Assembly (NCBI RefSeq): GCF_007655135.1
Contig: NC_045129.1
Span: 2,356,001-2,420,000, forward strand
DNA length: 64,000 bases
DNA from: Punica granatum
Taxonomy: Eukaryota; Streptophyta; Magnoliopsida; Myrtales; Lythraceae
Direction of reading: 5' to 3'
Shown: in pieces, positions 38,101 to 49,348 of the stretch
Position numbering within the stretch: position 1 is the stretch's first letter
Layout of the letters: every line of letters begins with the position of its first letter
The notes under the pieces: model-generated
Told to the model about the DNA's origin: nothing
Database searches by the model: none
The model's input: the letters and a program-made list of their open reading frames with translations, nothing else
Position numbers and translations under genes: made by a program

Positions 38101-41100
38101 TACTTTCATCTACAATATATAAACATGATGAAAGGATTACCTTTTGTTGGGAGTAGAGGGACAAAAAGGTTTGTCACATATCGACTTGGGGAGAGAAAAT
38201 TCACAAATTTATAGGGAGATCAGATCCAATTACTTGTTTTAAACTTTTGGATTGCGGATAGTCCAATTTCAAATAAGCATATGGATTTCCCAACACTTTT
38301 TGTTCTGAATAATATGAAAGGATTACTGTATATCACAATTTGTGCCACTCAATAAAAAATTTATTAATTAATTAGCTTATACTTCTGCCTTAATTTAATA
38401 CAATTTATTATTACTAATGCAGGTTAATATTTTAAGTTTGAGTCTTATTAATATAAAAAGTTTACGTTGAGAGAGTTTTACCCCTTAGTGAGTTGGTCTG
38501 GTGCAATTCTAAATTAGTTAAGATCTACTGAATTTTCGGATACGAATGGAGCTAGAATTTTCTTTCAACAAAGGCGAAATAATGAATTGACATATATTAG
38601 GCATATATTACTCATGCATAGATTGTATGGTAAAACTACATTAAAAATATTTACATTAATGAATAGGAGGTTTTCATAAAACTTATAGAATTTTAGAATT
38701 ATCCCTTGATGAACTTCTCATTTTGAAAATAATAAATTAATAGAGTTAATAGAATACGATATCGTTGAAATAGACTAAAAATGCTTATAGTGAATGACCA
38801 TGGATTTTTCTTAATTGGAGTTAGCGAGAAGTTATCAAACCATAAGGAAATAGCTCGAGGATGCAATTTCATGTCTAGATATTGAGGATTTATATTTTAG
38901 GAAAAAATTGATAGAGAAATCATGGCTTACATAAAATTTACTTATATTGCGAATTAGTCTGCATTGAAGCCTATGATTTGAGCCTTATAAATACTAATAG
39001 TGTGTTTGGTTTCTGAGTTAAAAGTAACTTTGATTTTGATTGTAGAAAATGACAAATGAGTTGAGATTATAAATTTGACTTGGAAAACGTGTATTTTTGT
39101 TGTGTAGTGTATTGAGTTAAAGTTAAAGTTAAAATTTTTTACTTGGAAAATGTGTATTTTTATTGTGTAGTATGTTGAGTTAAAGTTACAGTTAAAATCA
39201 AAGTGATTTTAACTTTCAAACCAAACAGGCCATAAAATTTTAATGGCAAATCTAAGACATGTGAATAATTTTGCTTGGGCTAAATTTGAAATATTAAAGT
39301 ATAGCAATCTAATATTTTTGGGGCAAAATTAAAAGGTTTTCCATGTATATTGAGAGGTGGAAACCTTCTTAATATGGGGCAAAATTTTGAAACTAACATT
39401 TTTGGGCTAATATTATGAAGAATGATAAATTTTAGGGGGGCCAAAATATATCTAGATTTGGTCAAAATTTTAGAAATTAAATTTTTGGGGCTAAGTTTTC
39501 AGATACCAAGCAGTCAACACTGAAAAATATAATCTAATAAATAGACACGAGTAGTCTGACTTGAATATCAAATTTGAAATATCTTAATTATTAAGTAATG
39601 ACATGCACTATTGCGTTGCACCCTCTTTGATCGAAAAATGTAATTTTTAACCATATGCATCATTATAACTCAGAGGTTGCCATTAATCAATCAGAATTCT
39701 TCGACCTGCTGACCATATGCATTATCATTTATTCAACCATTCAATATTTTGGGTAACATATCACCAAAAAAATTGTGAAAGATAAGTACACGTACAAAGC
39801 CCGACATCCTGGGCCATTGCCCGTGATCGAATGCCGTGCGAGCCGCCTGCACCGCCACGTCGACATCTTCCATATCGCCTTCGGCAATTATTGCTGTAAC
39901 CTCTCCCGTCCTTGGGTCCACTGTGTCGAAGGTTCGTCCTACATACACACACACATATATATATTACCCAAAATTAACTTATTTAAAATTAGTATACGTA
40001 CTAATTGTTTTTGGTAGAAAAATATGTACACATATGTGTATATGTAATTATACATGAAAAACTGATTTGTTACAATTGAAAAGTCGGATCTCGAGTTTAA
40101 CTGTAGCTATTATATTATAACACTCATGTGATATTCCACAGAGCCAAACCATCTATCAATCAATATAATAATTATTTCGAGCAAAAAAATATTAATCAAT
40201 AATTATTAATAAACGCATTATGCACGCTCGACAACATTGGGCCAACGTCCTATTTTTTAGGATGACAAGTGATGTCCCTACAATTGTATTTTTTTTTCCC
40301 TTCTTCGCCTTAATTATAATCACGACTATTGGGGGAAAGAATTGACTCTTGAAAAGTAAAGTCCCAGATTGGAGTCGTATGAGTGAAAAAAATTCACGTT
40401 GAGATAACTTTATTTTATAATGCGTTGATCCGAATCAAATTGAATTAATTGAAACATGTTAGGTATTCAAATATTAGGATACACACCGAAAAAATATATA
40501 TGTCAAGGGATGCTTAGTGCGGTGGCCGACACTCCAACTTTGTGGTAAAGGATTTTTGGCATCATATATGACTTGTTTAATTTCGGGTTTTTCCATGTTA
40601 AATTTGTATATTTTATTCGTTCAAACTCCAATCTTGGGAAAGAATTTGAATGGCTTCGGAAAGGGGGAAAAAAAGTTAACGAAACATTCATAATAATTAT
40701 TGTGCAATTCTAGACAATTTGATGAACCACATGCAAGTGTAGGAAAAATCAAATTAAGGAAATAACCCAGTGGCGTATGTCCTTATTTAATGATCAATAG
40801 GTTTTAGATTCGATACTTAAATGAGATTACTCATACTCCTTTATTAGATAATGACATTTTTATTTCATTGTAATAAGCATGTGCGCACCCGAATTTCATC
40901 TCGTCGGGGCACGCGTGCGCGCGCCTATGCAACGCGGCTTGGGAATGTCCACCTTCCCGGGGACGCGCGACGGACGCACGTGAGAAGGAGTCGCCACTTG
41001 CCATTTTACGACCCGAAAGGTCGAGGGCCGGCAAGTTACCCGGGTCTAGGGGTACGGGGTACACCTAATTGTTAAGGCATATGGTCTGCGAAACCTGAGG

Positions 41101-44100
41101 TTCCGAATTCGGGGGTTCTGTTACATGCGAGCCTATATCTCGCATGCCCTATCGGTACTCTAGCTTGTCTAGGCTTGCCATTTTAATTTAATTACCGCTT
41201 AATTAGGTTCCGCTCATCTTACGCGTTTTGACACCGTAAATTCGAAGGAACACTCCGACCGTCCACTCTCCGACCGGGATTCTTACATGAATCAATGTAC
41301 AACATAAATCCTTACATTGTCCTCTCAAATAAATAAAATACAAATTACAGCAACTGAATCCCGGTCGAATCGCGTTCGGTTATTATTCCATTCGTGCTCA
41401 CCGTGTGGTTTGAAAAGATCGGAATTGAAATTAAGATGCGCTCAGTGTTAGGGGGGGTAGACCCCGTGATCTACGGTGGGGCGTTGGATCCCCTATGGGT
41501 CGCATCCTAAAGGATCGGGCTCGATCCGCATAACAAACAAGTGCAAGAATGTTAACAAGCGGACATAAATAAACAATGGGATCTTGTTATTGCCGAATTT
41601 ACGTGAATTAACCAATTATTAACCGGGGTATCTTGGCATACAAATCCTACCCTAAAACAAACAAAGTAGGTACAAGGTGTGAATCGATCAAGGAACGCCT
41701 CGGGAAGGTATTTCGCATTTGGCATTATTTTATGAGGACCTGACGTACGTGACGTCTGTTGTCAAGCCTCGTGTTTGTGGGTTATTTTTAGGGTTGTTCT
41801 ATGTTGTGACACTACGGTTGTTACAGGTTATTACCAAACATTGATTCCGCCTGTACATCCTAAAACGTAGTGCCTATCCCACTATTGCCCATTTTGTCTT
41901 AGCCGAGTATACAATTAATTCGGTATTTGTATTTGTTGGGAATTGGTGTATGTCCTAGATGCAATCTATCATCAGTTCTGTAATATGACATGTATTTCAT
42001 TATATTACGAGGCATATCTGTTATTGTGTAGATTGCGCTAAATATGATTTTACACAATAATGTCATTGGAATAGTAGGTTCAATAGGCATCAAGTGTGAC
42101 TTGATTGTGAGATCCTATAATTACTGAACATTATTCCTAAATGTCCATAGTCAAAGTATTATCGTTAATTAGGACAACGATAATACGGTTAGATTAGTGT
42201 AAGTGTTGATTGATGATCAAATCTCATAGGTCATGGATATGGAGATATCAAATCACACCACATGTATACATTAAGAGTAATGTGTATAGGACTGATCCGC
42301 CATGAGATTGCTACATGGGTTGTTATGTGACTGTCATTAGCATATCTCAAAGTGACTATAGTGTAATGGTCCTTTGACTTGAGGTCACCATAGATTCCTA
42401 CATGTAATGTCATATACTTTGATACTGTCAAACGCCACTGTAACAGGATGGTTATAAAGACAGTTATTGGGTATACCACAGAGCATGGAGAGGAATGTGA
42501 GTGATCAAGATAGGATTTGTCCCTCCTACGAAACGGGAGCGATATCTCACGGCCACTTGGTGGTTAAGTCTAAAAGTGTATGCATACCCAAATGAGTCGA
42601 TATAATGATATCGAGCTCATTTGTTCTGATAGACTTACCCGGTAAACCAAGAAAAAGAGATATTGAGCCATACAAGGATGTCATCGACCATGCCTTGGGC
42701 TCAATAGAGATATAGAGGACAAAGGGATTATATTACACGGTAACGGAGGTCACAAGGTTCGTCGAGAAATTGACTTTCCGATTACTTGAGTAACAGTGAT
42801 GCATTGCTAGATGCCACTCACTGTTTGTAATATTGAAATAGAGATTTTGATATTACTGTCAACGTAATTGGGAACCTACAGGGTCACACACTACGACTAA
42901 ATTGACGAGATATTTTGAAACAATAAAATCATCTAATAGAGATTAGATGATTTATGGTGCGACTAATTAATTGGATATTTAATGAGATTAAATTTGTCGA
43001 TTAATTAGACTCGATTTATTAGATTAAATGGACCAAATTGATGCACGATTAATATGGTGACACATGGCTTTTATGTGGATTAACATGTGTAAGGACACAT
43101 GTCATAAGGGAACCTTAATTCCCTAAATCCCACATCGGTTGGGATTTCATCTTCACCCCCCCATATTGCTTATAAAAAGGGGCAGTAAGCATGATTATAT
43201 ATATATATGCTTATATATAAAAACGCACACATTATATATATATGCTAATATATATATGTACGTGCATATATGTGTGCATATAAAATATATATATTTTGGG
43301 TTGAATTGTTCAACTCAAATTAGGTCCATTAGTCTGAAAATTTCGGGTGTCGCATCGGTGTTTCTTTCGAGTGTTGGTCGCTAGCACCGCCGATCTCGAA
43401 GACTCGTCGACAAAGTCGGTGTGGATTCCAGTAGAGGCGTCACGCGTGGGACGCTCGGTCGACAACTTTAAATATTCCAGGTACGTTTTTATTTACTCTT
43501 ATTCTTCTAGTAGGTCTTGGAATTAGTTTCACGGGTAGGAAATTTTGAATTTCTGTTCCTTTTTCGCTTCCGTTGCGCCCCGTGGAACTAGCAGTATTTT
43601 GAGCTAATCCACCCGAACTAACTACCCGAGACTATGCTAGAATAACAAAAACTCATCGGTCGGATAGGGCGGGCTATGCAGATGAACCTGCGCCTAGATA
43701 GGTAGCCCATCCCTACCCTGATACCGCATGTTTCTCTTATTCTAACCTTAGGGGGGTGTCGCTAGGTTGCAAATAGACGATTTTGCCCTCGAGATAAAAA
43801 TTGTTTTCGGGAAAGAGAGATTACGCGGTGCGGGCCACCTCGGCCTGTGACCGGCGCTAACCGATCCCCTGGACCTTCCAGGATTGTCAAGAACCCTAAA
43901 AGAGCTAAAAGATCGGTTAATCTATCCGGAAGTGATCTAAGAAGAACTTCCACGTCCAGACCTGAGTTTCCTGAAATCAGGTGAGGCCTCGAGTCAAGAC
44001 GCGCAAGTCCTTCCTAGACATCCATGTCACATCGAACTACGTGTCTCGAGTTTTATAAAATTTGCAAGTTTTGAGAAGGGCACCAACGCATGTTTGCAAC

Positions 44101-45944
44101 CTATCGACGCGTGTTACCGGTTTATTACCAATTCATACAAAATTATTAGGGCCAAGTGAATTAATTAATCGTGTGAACGTCCAATTACCCCGTTAGTGAA
44201 ATTATTGATTAAATTAATTAATGTTTTGCCAAATGCTCTAAATATTCGGGTTTCGGACCGTCGAGCCGATCATTGATGGACCGTCCGATGCGAATCCTAA
44301 TTCCCGATCGCCTTAGGATTTAAAAATTAATTTTAAGTCGAGTTTGCATGATTAACCCGATTCATGAGAGGTTTCGATTTAAACGATAAAGCATTTTAAG
44401 CACAGATCAAGAGCATATCACCACATCAAGCACGGCGAACATACAAATTTATATAACCGGTGCCGCCATGATCATGATAAACACATACAAACATACACGC
44501 AAACACGATATCAACGAAATCGATAAAACGGCACCGATTCATGGAAAGCGGAAAATCATGCAAAGCACACACGTTGTCATGCCGTATACATATAATTACA
44601 AGAATAAAATATTTAAACATGGCGCACGCGCTGTCGGTCGGTGATCCAAGTAGGAAGGGCCGGATGTCTTTGGAAAATGTTCAGGACTGATTTGAAAATT
44701 CCGAAAAGTTAAGGGACTGATTTGCAAATTCCAAAACGATCAGGGACTTATGTGAAAATTCTAAAAGTTCAGGGACTAATGTGAACATTCCGAAACCTTC
44801 AGGGACTGATTTAAAAATTCCGAAAGGTTCAGGACTGATCTGGAGATTCCGAAAAGTTCAGGGACTGATTTAAAAATTCCGAAAAGTTCAGGGACTGATT
44901 CGAAGATATTAAAATGACCGGGACTTGAACCGAAATAATTCAAAATTCAGGGCTGATCTGAAAAAGGCGAAAATGACCCCGGGACTAAATTGAAACAACT
45001 TGAAAAGTTCCTTGGAGTGCTTGAAAAATTCGAAAAATTCCAGGACTGAATGGGAAATGGTACAAATGACTGGGACTTGGCTGAAAGGAATTTTAAAATT
45101 TGGGACAGATCTAGAAAAATAAAAATGCGTCCTCTGGACTGAAATGAGACTAAATGAAAAGTTCGTAAAATCGAGTTCGCAACAAATCCGATCACTCGCA
45201 CGACCCAATAACGCTCATTTCACATCATATTCGTCCAAGCAAGCATTAATATTCAGAATCGGAGCCCTAAACATGCCACTAAGTCGGAGATTTACCTAGT
45301 TCGGGAAGTTGAGGGGTGATTCTGTAAATAAAAAAAATAAAAAATTAAGAATTCGCCGGGGAGTTGGGCTGCTGAGGGAGAATTGGGCCGGACTGGGCCC
45401 TTGAGATTTGGACTGGGCCGATTGGGTTGTTGGGTGCTGGACTGGGCCGTCGGTGGGTCGGGCCGTGCCGAACGGGATTGTTGCTGGGCCGGGCTGGACG
45501 GCTACCGCTGGGTCGGACCGAATGGCTGGGCTGCTGGGCGGTTGGGTGGCTGCCTGTGCTGGCCCGGAGAGGAGGAGCCGACGGTTAGCAAAAATAATGA
45601 AAACGAAGGAGAAGAAGGGAGGAGGTTCGGGGCGGCTCGGGTGGCAGCTCGGGTGAGCTGAGGGCCGAACGGGGAGCTGAGGGAGCCGAGGTGAGGGAAA
45701 GCCGGAGAATGTGCGGAGGGAGGCGTGAGAACCGGGATCCGAATTGCGGGGGTTCGAGATCGGGAGCTGCGAGCGTCCGGACCGAACGGGCTCCGGGTTT
45801 CCGCGAAAAATCGAGCTGCGGGCCGTGAGCTATGGGAGACCGCGTGTGAGTTGAGGGATTTTTTCGTGACCTCCCGGCCGAACTGTGAGCTGCCGAGAGG
45901 GAGAGGGAGCCGGTGAGCCGAGGTACGGGTTTTAAACGAGAGAG

Positions 45945-45980
<36 letters not shown>

Positions 45981-47044
45981 GGTTTGGTAGTTTCCGTGCG
46001 AGCCGGAGTTAACGTGTGCAGAGGAAAACGTTGGAGTGTGCAGAGGAATTGGCGTGTGGCAGGCCTCTGACGCCGCGCGGTCACGGGCTCGGGTTCGTCG
46101 CCGTCCAGGAGCGGAAGGAGAAAAGGAAAAAGAAAGAAAGAAAAAGAAAAGAAAGGAAAGAAGAACAAGGAAGAAGAAGAACAGGAGGAAGAATGATGAG
46201 AAGTCAGGCAACGGGACTTTTTTTTTTTTTTTTTTTTCGAATTTCAAGATCGACGGGCGTACAAATTTAAAATCTCGTCTTCTTGATCGGACGTCGGAAA
46301 ATAATTCGAGACCACCATCACGCTCCGAAAAATTTGATGATCGATATTATGCGATGAAAATATTTTCAATCTCGAATTTTGTCTCGAATTTTAAAAATTG
46401 ACGTCGATGTACGCGAAATTCAAAAGCGTCCCCAAATAGTATTATTTTTTGAAAAATTATAAAATTGGTGTTAAATCAAGAAAATATCATTTTCAAAAAG
46501 TCGTGAATACTCAAGTAGTTAATTGGAAATACATCCCTCACGGGTGGCAAAAACGACGATTCTGCCCCTCTGAAGCCAGTGGACCAAAATTGGGTGCTGA
46601 CAAAGCACATAGCCTCTCTTGTAACCGAAAAAAAAAATTGAGTAATAGGAGTGATTGAAAAAGAAGGGAGGAGCAACCAAGAAGAAGAAGACTGGAAAAA
46701 AGAACAGAAGAGCAACCAAAAAACATAGATTACAGGGAACAAGAGACGAAAGGAAGCAGCAAAACCATAACCTATATTCATCCCGATTGAGCAGATCGAC
46801 TGATCTATACCGGTGGTATAAATTCGAATATCTGAGAAACTCGGAACAAAAAAAGTTCCTCCAAGGAAAAGGACCGAAGTTCTTGTTTCGAAAAAGAATG
46901 TGTATAGTATAGAGAATCTCGATTCTGACCTTTGATGGCGTCGACGAATTCTCCATTGATGAAGAGCTTGGTGAACTTAATCTCCGGGATCCTGAAATGT
47001 TTCGTCTCTCCGCTTCCATTGCTCTGCTGCTCTTTATTTGCCAT
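35159..47044 (-). CDS. ALDH2C4: Aldehyde dehydrogenase, ALDH2C4/REF1 type (copy C)
   Basis: Third gene, stretched to 11.9 kb by insertions. Exons (minus): 47044-46930, 39938-39796, 37265-36882, 36770-36681, 36521-36348, 36205-36068, 35951-35814, 35702-35641, 35432-35159, giving 505 aa. Catalytic residues are Asn173, Glu272 (LELGGKSP) and Cys306 (GEVCVSSSR). Exon 1 starts [13 protein letters not shown]. Intron 1 (39939-46929, 6991 bp) holds a solo LTR that itself contains a second solo LTR. Subtracting this insertion and its duplication leaves about 1260 bp, close to intron 1 of copy D (1070 bp), which supports exon 1 belonging to this gene. Intron 2 (37266-39795) carries a MITE and a SINE-like piece. 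Residue changes include GKIMHKF and the charge change GDMEDVD. Correct splicing across 7 kb is inferred, not shown. Confidence 0.88.
37384..37468 (+). repeat. SINE-like fragment in ALDH-C intron 2
   Basis: About 85 bp beginning AACACAGTGGTATATGC (A-box-like), containing CAATAGGTCTCAACTTTGAT (B-box-like) and ending in an A run. Similar pieces occur at 40762-40849 and 54685-54775. Confidence 0.45.
37777..37801. repeat. (TA)n microsatellite in ALDH-C intron 2
   Basis: About 12 TA units; simple repeat. Confidence 0.75.
38998..39232. mobile_element. MITE, family M copy 2, in ALDH-C intron 2
   Basis: A 235-bp element from TAGTGTGTTTGGTTTC to AAACCAAACAGGCCA with TAA on both sides (38995-38997, 39233-39235). 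Its interior is the reverse complement of copies 1 and 3 (ATTATAAATTTGACTTGG). Part of the interior occurs twice. Confidence 0.7.
40762..40849 (+). repeat. SINE-like fragment in ALDH-C intron 1
   Basis: About 88 bp similar to 37384-37468 (AACCCAGTGGCGTATGTCC and GGTTTTAGATTCGATAC). It lies about 26 bp from the left target duplication of the large solo LTR. Confidence 0.45.
41934..43593 (+). mobile_element. Nested solo LTR, Copia-like
   Basis: A 1660-bp TG...CA unit starting TGTTGGGAATTGG and ending GGAACTAGCA, with perfect 5-bp duplications GTATT (41929-41933, 43594-43598). Its plus-strand promoter is visible: TCCCACATCGG at 43128-43138 and a TATA box TATAAAAAGGGG at 43171. This arrangement is common in plant Copia LTRs. 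No internal region remains. It inserted into the larger LTR after that element was in place. Confidence 0.85.
44681..45165. repeat. Degenerate ~30-bp tandem repeat within the large LTR
   Basis: About 16 units built on CAGGGACTGATTTGAAAATT followed by CCGAAAAGTT, with increasing divergence toward the right end. There are no stop-free frames of note. Confidence 0.8.
45950..45978. repeat. (AG)n microsatellite in the large LTR
   Basis: About 14 AG units next to a purine-rich stretch. It generates spurious Ser/Leu and Arg/Glu frames on both strands. Confidence 0.85.
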
Positions 47045-47130
47045 CTCTTTCCTATGCTTATCACTCTCTTTCCTCCCCAAGCCAAGATAACAGTGTCGCT
47101 ATATATATGTCTCTCTCCATATATACACAC

Positions 47131-47156
47131 ATATATAAGCGTTGCGGGCTTCTCAC
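47131..47156 (-). promoter_or_regulatory. Core promoter block of ALDH-C
   Basis: Minus-strand reading: GTGAGAAGCCCGCAACGC followed by TTATATAT, about 87 nt upstream of the ATG. It is nearly identical to the block of copy D and recognisable in copy B. Confidence 0.6.
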
Positions 47157-47843
47157 GACAGGCTACGCATATTTTAATGGCATTTGCATAAAAAAAAAAA
47201 AGCTAAATAAAACGCCAAACAGAAGATGACAATCAAACTCAAAATCTCTGGATTACAGAGATCACAGACAGTGCTTGATCAAGTCCCCTTAGATATATGA
47301 CCATTACTTCAATTTTCTCATGATCGAGTCTCTTCTAGCTCGGAATTGAGTTGCACTTGGATTTGTGGCTCACTGTTGTATATATATAATTTTTTGAGTT
47401 GAATGAAATTTGCCACTTATCCAAAATATATATACATATATGACCATGGCCATCCATAGATCCTTCGCCTTCGGCGATGCTATTGCTTTAGGAAGACGTG
47501 CTCACCAGTGGGTTGGCATCTATTGAGAACGCAGAAATATATCGAGTGCTTCTCATGAAGGGATGGAATTAGATACATATATACTTTAAAACTGGGATCG
47601 TTTATCCAAAGGTACTTAAAACGGAGGTGTTTAAACCAAAAAAGGCACACAAAATAGCTCAAAAAATGATATGGAAGTTAGTATATTTGCTAACCATATA
47701 AGGATTTGCATGTCTGCATTTTCATCGACTCACAATGGCGCCTCAACGTGAGGAAAGAATTGAAACAACAGAAAATTTATTCGTACATGAAAATTCTGAA
47801 CTGGAAACCAACTGATTCAAATCCCGGCTTTACTTGCTTCTTC
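47157..47843. other. ALDH-C upstream region and ALDH-D 3' flank
   Basis: Segments here have counterparts upstream of copy D: TCAATTTTCTCATGATC (47310 region and 52439 region), ATGCTATTGCT followed by AGGAAGAC (47477 and 52777 regions), and AAGGTGTTTAA-type sequence near 47625-47660 and 53416-53455. From about 47740 the sequence instead resembles the 3' flank of copy C (35080-35158). The duplication junction therefore lies between about 47665 and 47740. Confidence 0.6.
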
Positions 47844-49311
47844 TCAGAGCCAAGGAGAATCGTACAACGGGGTCGCGACAGTCTTGACCTGAAGATACTT
47901 GTGGAGGGCATTGAGCCCTAAGTCTCGCCCGAAGCCACTCATCTTGTAGCCTCCATAGGGGAAGTCGAGGTCAAACTCAAAGTAGCAGTTTATCCAGATG
48001 ATCCCTGCACGAATCGATCTCGAGACTCTGTTCGCCACGTTCAGGTCCTTCGTCACGATTCCCGCTGCAAGGCCGTACTTACTATTGTTGGCCCTTTCAA
48101 TTGCCTCCTCAATAGTCCTGCAAAAGGCCCATCAGAGTTTGATTGGTATCACTAATAACGACTAGACCTGTGCAGTGATGAGGAGATCTTACATCTATTA
48201 GCTAGAACAGAGCCATTTTAATGGTTATACATGATAATTCACTATACTTGCCTCGTAAGCACGATTTTACCGGTAAAATTAGCATGTCATCGTCAGAAGG
48301 GTCTACTCACTTGAATTTCATGAGCGACATAACCGGTCCGAAGATTTCTTCCCTTACGATTTGCATATCCTCCTGGTGATTTGTTTGACATTGTTGACAT
48401 GAAATGGTTAATTAATTCTTTGACAAAATCAAAGAAATGGATAATTGGCATAGCATGACATGAACAGATATATGTTATGTACCTTAACGTCCGCAAAAAC
48501 TGTAGGCTCCACATAGTACCCCTTGGATCCCCAAGGCTTACCCCCTGTCAACAAGGTGGCTCCTTCTTTCATTCCGATATCGATGTAAGAAAGTATCCTT
48601 TCAAACTGCCTCTTATCGACCTGCACCGAGTATAAACACATCATACCCCTAACTGATATAGTGAACTATTAATCATTCACACCGCCATGCTTGGTTTGAT
48701 TCACTATAATATATATACCTGTGGTCCCTGACGAGTATTCGGATCAAAAGGATCACCCAGTTTCCAAGCTTTCGCCTTCTCAACCAATTTCTTCTCGAAT
48801 TCATCGTAGATCCCTTCTTGGACGTAAACTCGAGAGCTCGACACACATACTTCACCCTAGTAGAATAGGTTTAAATGATAATAATTGGCTAAGAAGTTCG
48901 CTAGATCAATATATTTTCTCTTTCGATTGGCCTTCGTTCATATATACAATCCAATTCACGAAGGGATAAATTATTTTCGGGAAATTCCATCATTCTTCAA
49001 GCAAGAAGCATGCTTTGGTTACCTTGTTATGGACGATGCCTTGTAGAGCCAGCCCAGCAGCTTTGTCCAAGTCAGCATCGTCGAAGATGATAAGAGGAGA
49101 CTTGCCCCCCAATTCAAGTGAGACTTGCTTCAAGTTGCTGGTTGCAGCTGCTTGCATTATTAGCCTCCCGACCTCAGTTGACCCCGTAAAGCAAACCTAA
49201 TAATTCATAATAGTTAATTAATTATCTTTTCAAATTGTTGTTTACTTAATTAAGAAAGTGATTACCATTAGTCTTGCCGTTTGTCAAATGATTTAAGGAT
49301 AGATAAACAAC

Positions 49312-49348
<37 letters not shown>

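Larger units (their letters stand above)
40880..46602. mobile_element. Large solo LTR in ALDH-C intron 1 (host of a nested LTR)
   Basis: Begins TGTGCGCACCC and ends GGGTGCTGACA, an imperfect inverted terminus of TG...CA type, with a perfect 5-bp duplication AAGCA on both sides (40875-40879, 46603-46607). The span is 5723 bp; removing the nested LTR and its duplication leaves about 4.06 kb. No second copy of the left end, no gag-pol frame and no internal region were found, so it is read as a solo LTR formed by recombination between two LTRs. It contains a tract of 30-bp repeats (44681-45165), a GC-rich part (45380-45920) and a GA repeat. A 4-kb LTR suggests a Gypsy element of the long-LTR (Tat/Ogre-like) kind, but this is a guess. 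Confidence 0.82.

Noticed and set aside
45383..46401. Long overlapping open frames on both strands (up to 220 codons)
   Set aside because: They come from GC-rich and purine-rich low-complexity DNA in the LTR, including an AG repeat and a T run, and encode Ser/Leu/Arg/Glu-rich nonsense.
40880..46602. A complete LTR retrotransposon
   Set aside because: There is no second copy of the terminal sequence, no gag-pol frame, and no primer-binding site or polypurine tract. The two boundary duplications each enclose only one LTR-like unit.
39796..47044. Copy C as a pseudogene lacking exon 1
   Set aside because: An intact exon 1 with correct phase and a promoter block lies at 46930-47044. Removing the LTR insertion leaves a normal-sized intron comparable with copy D.
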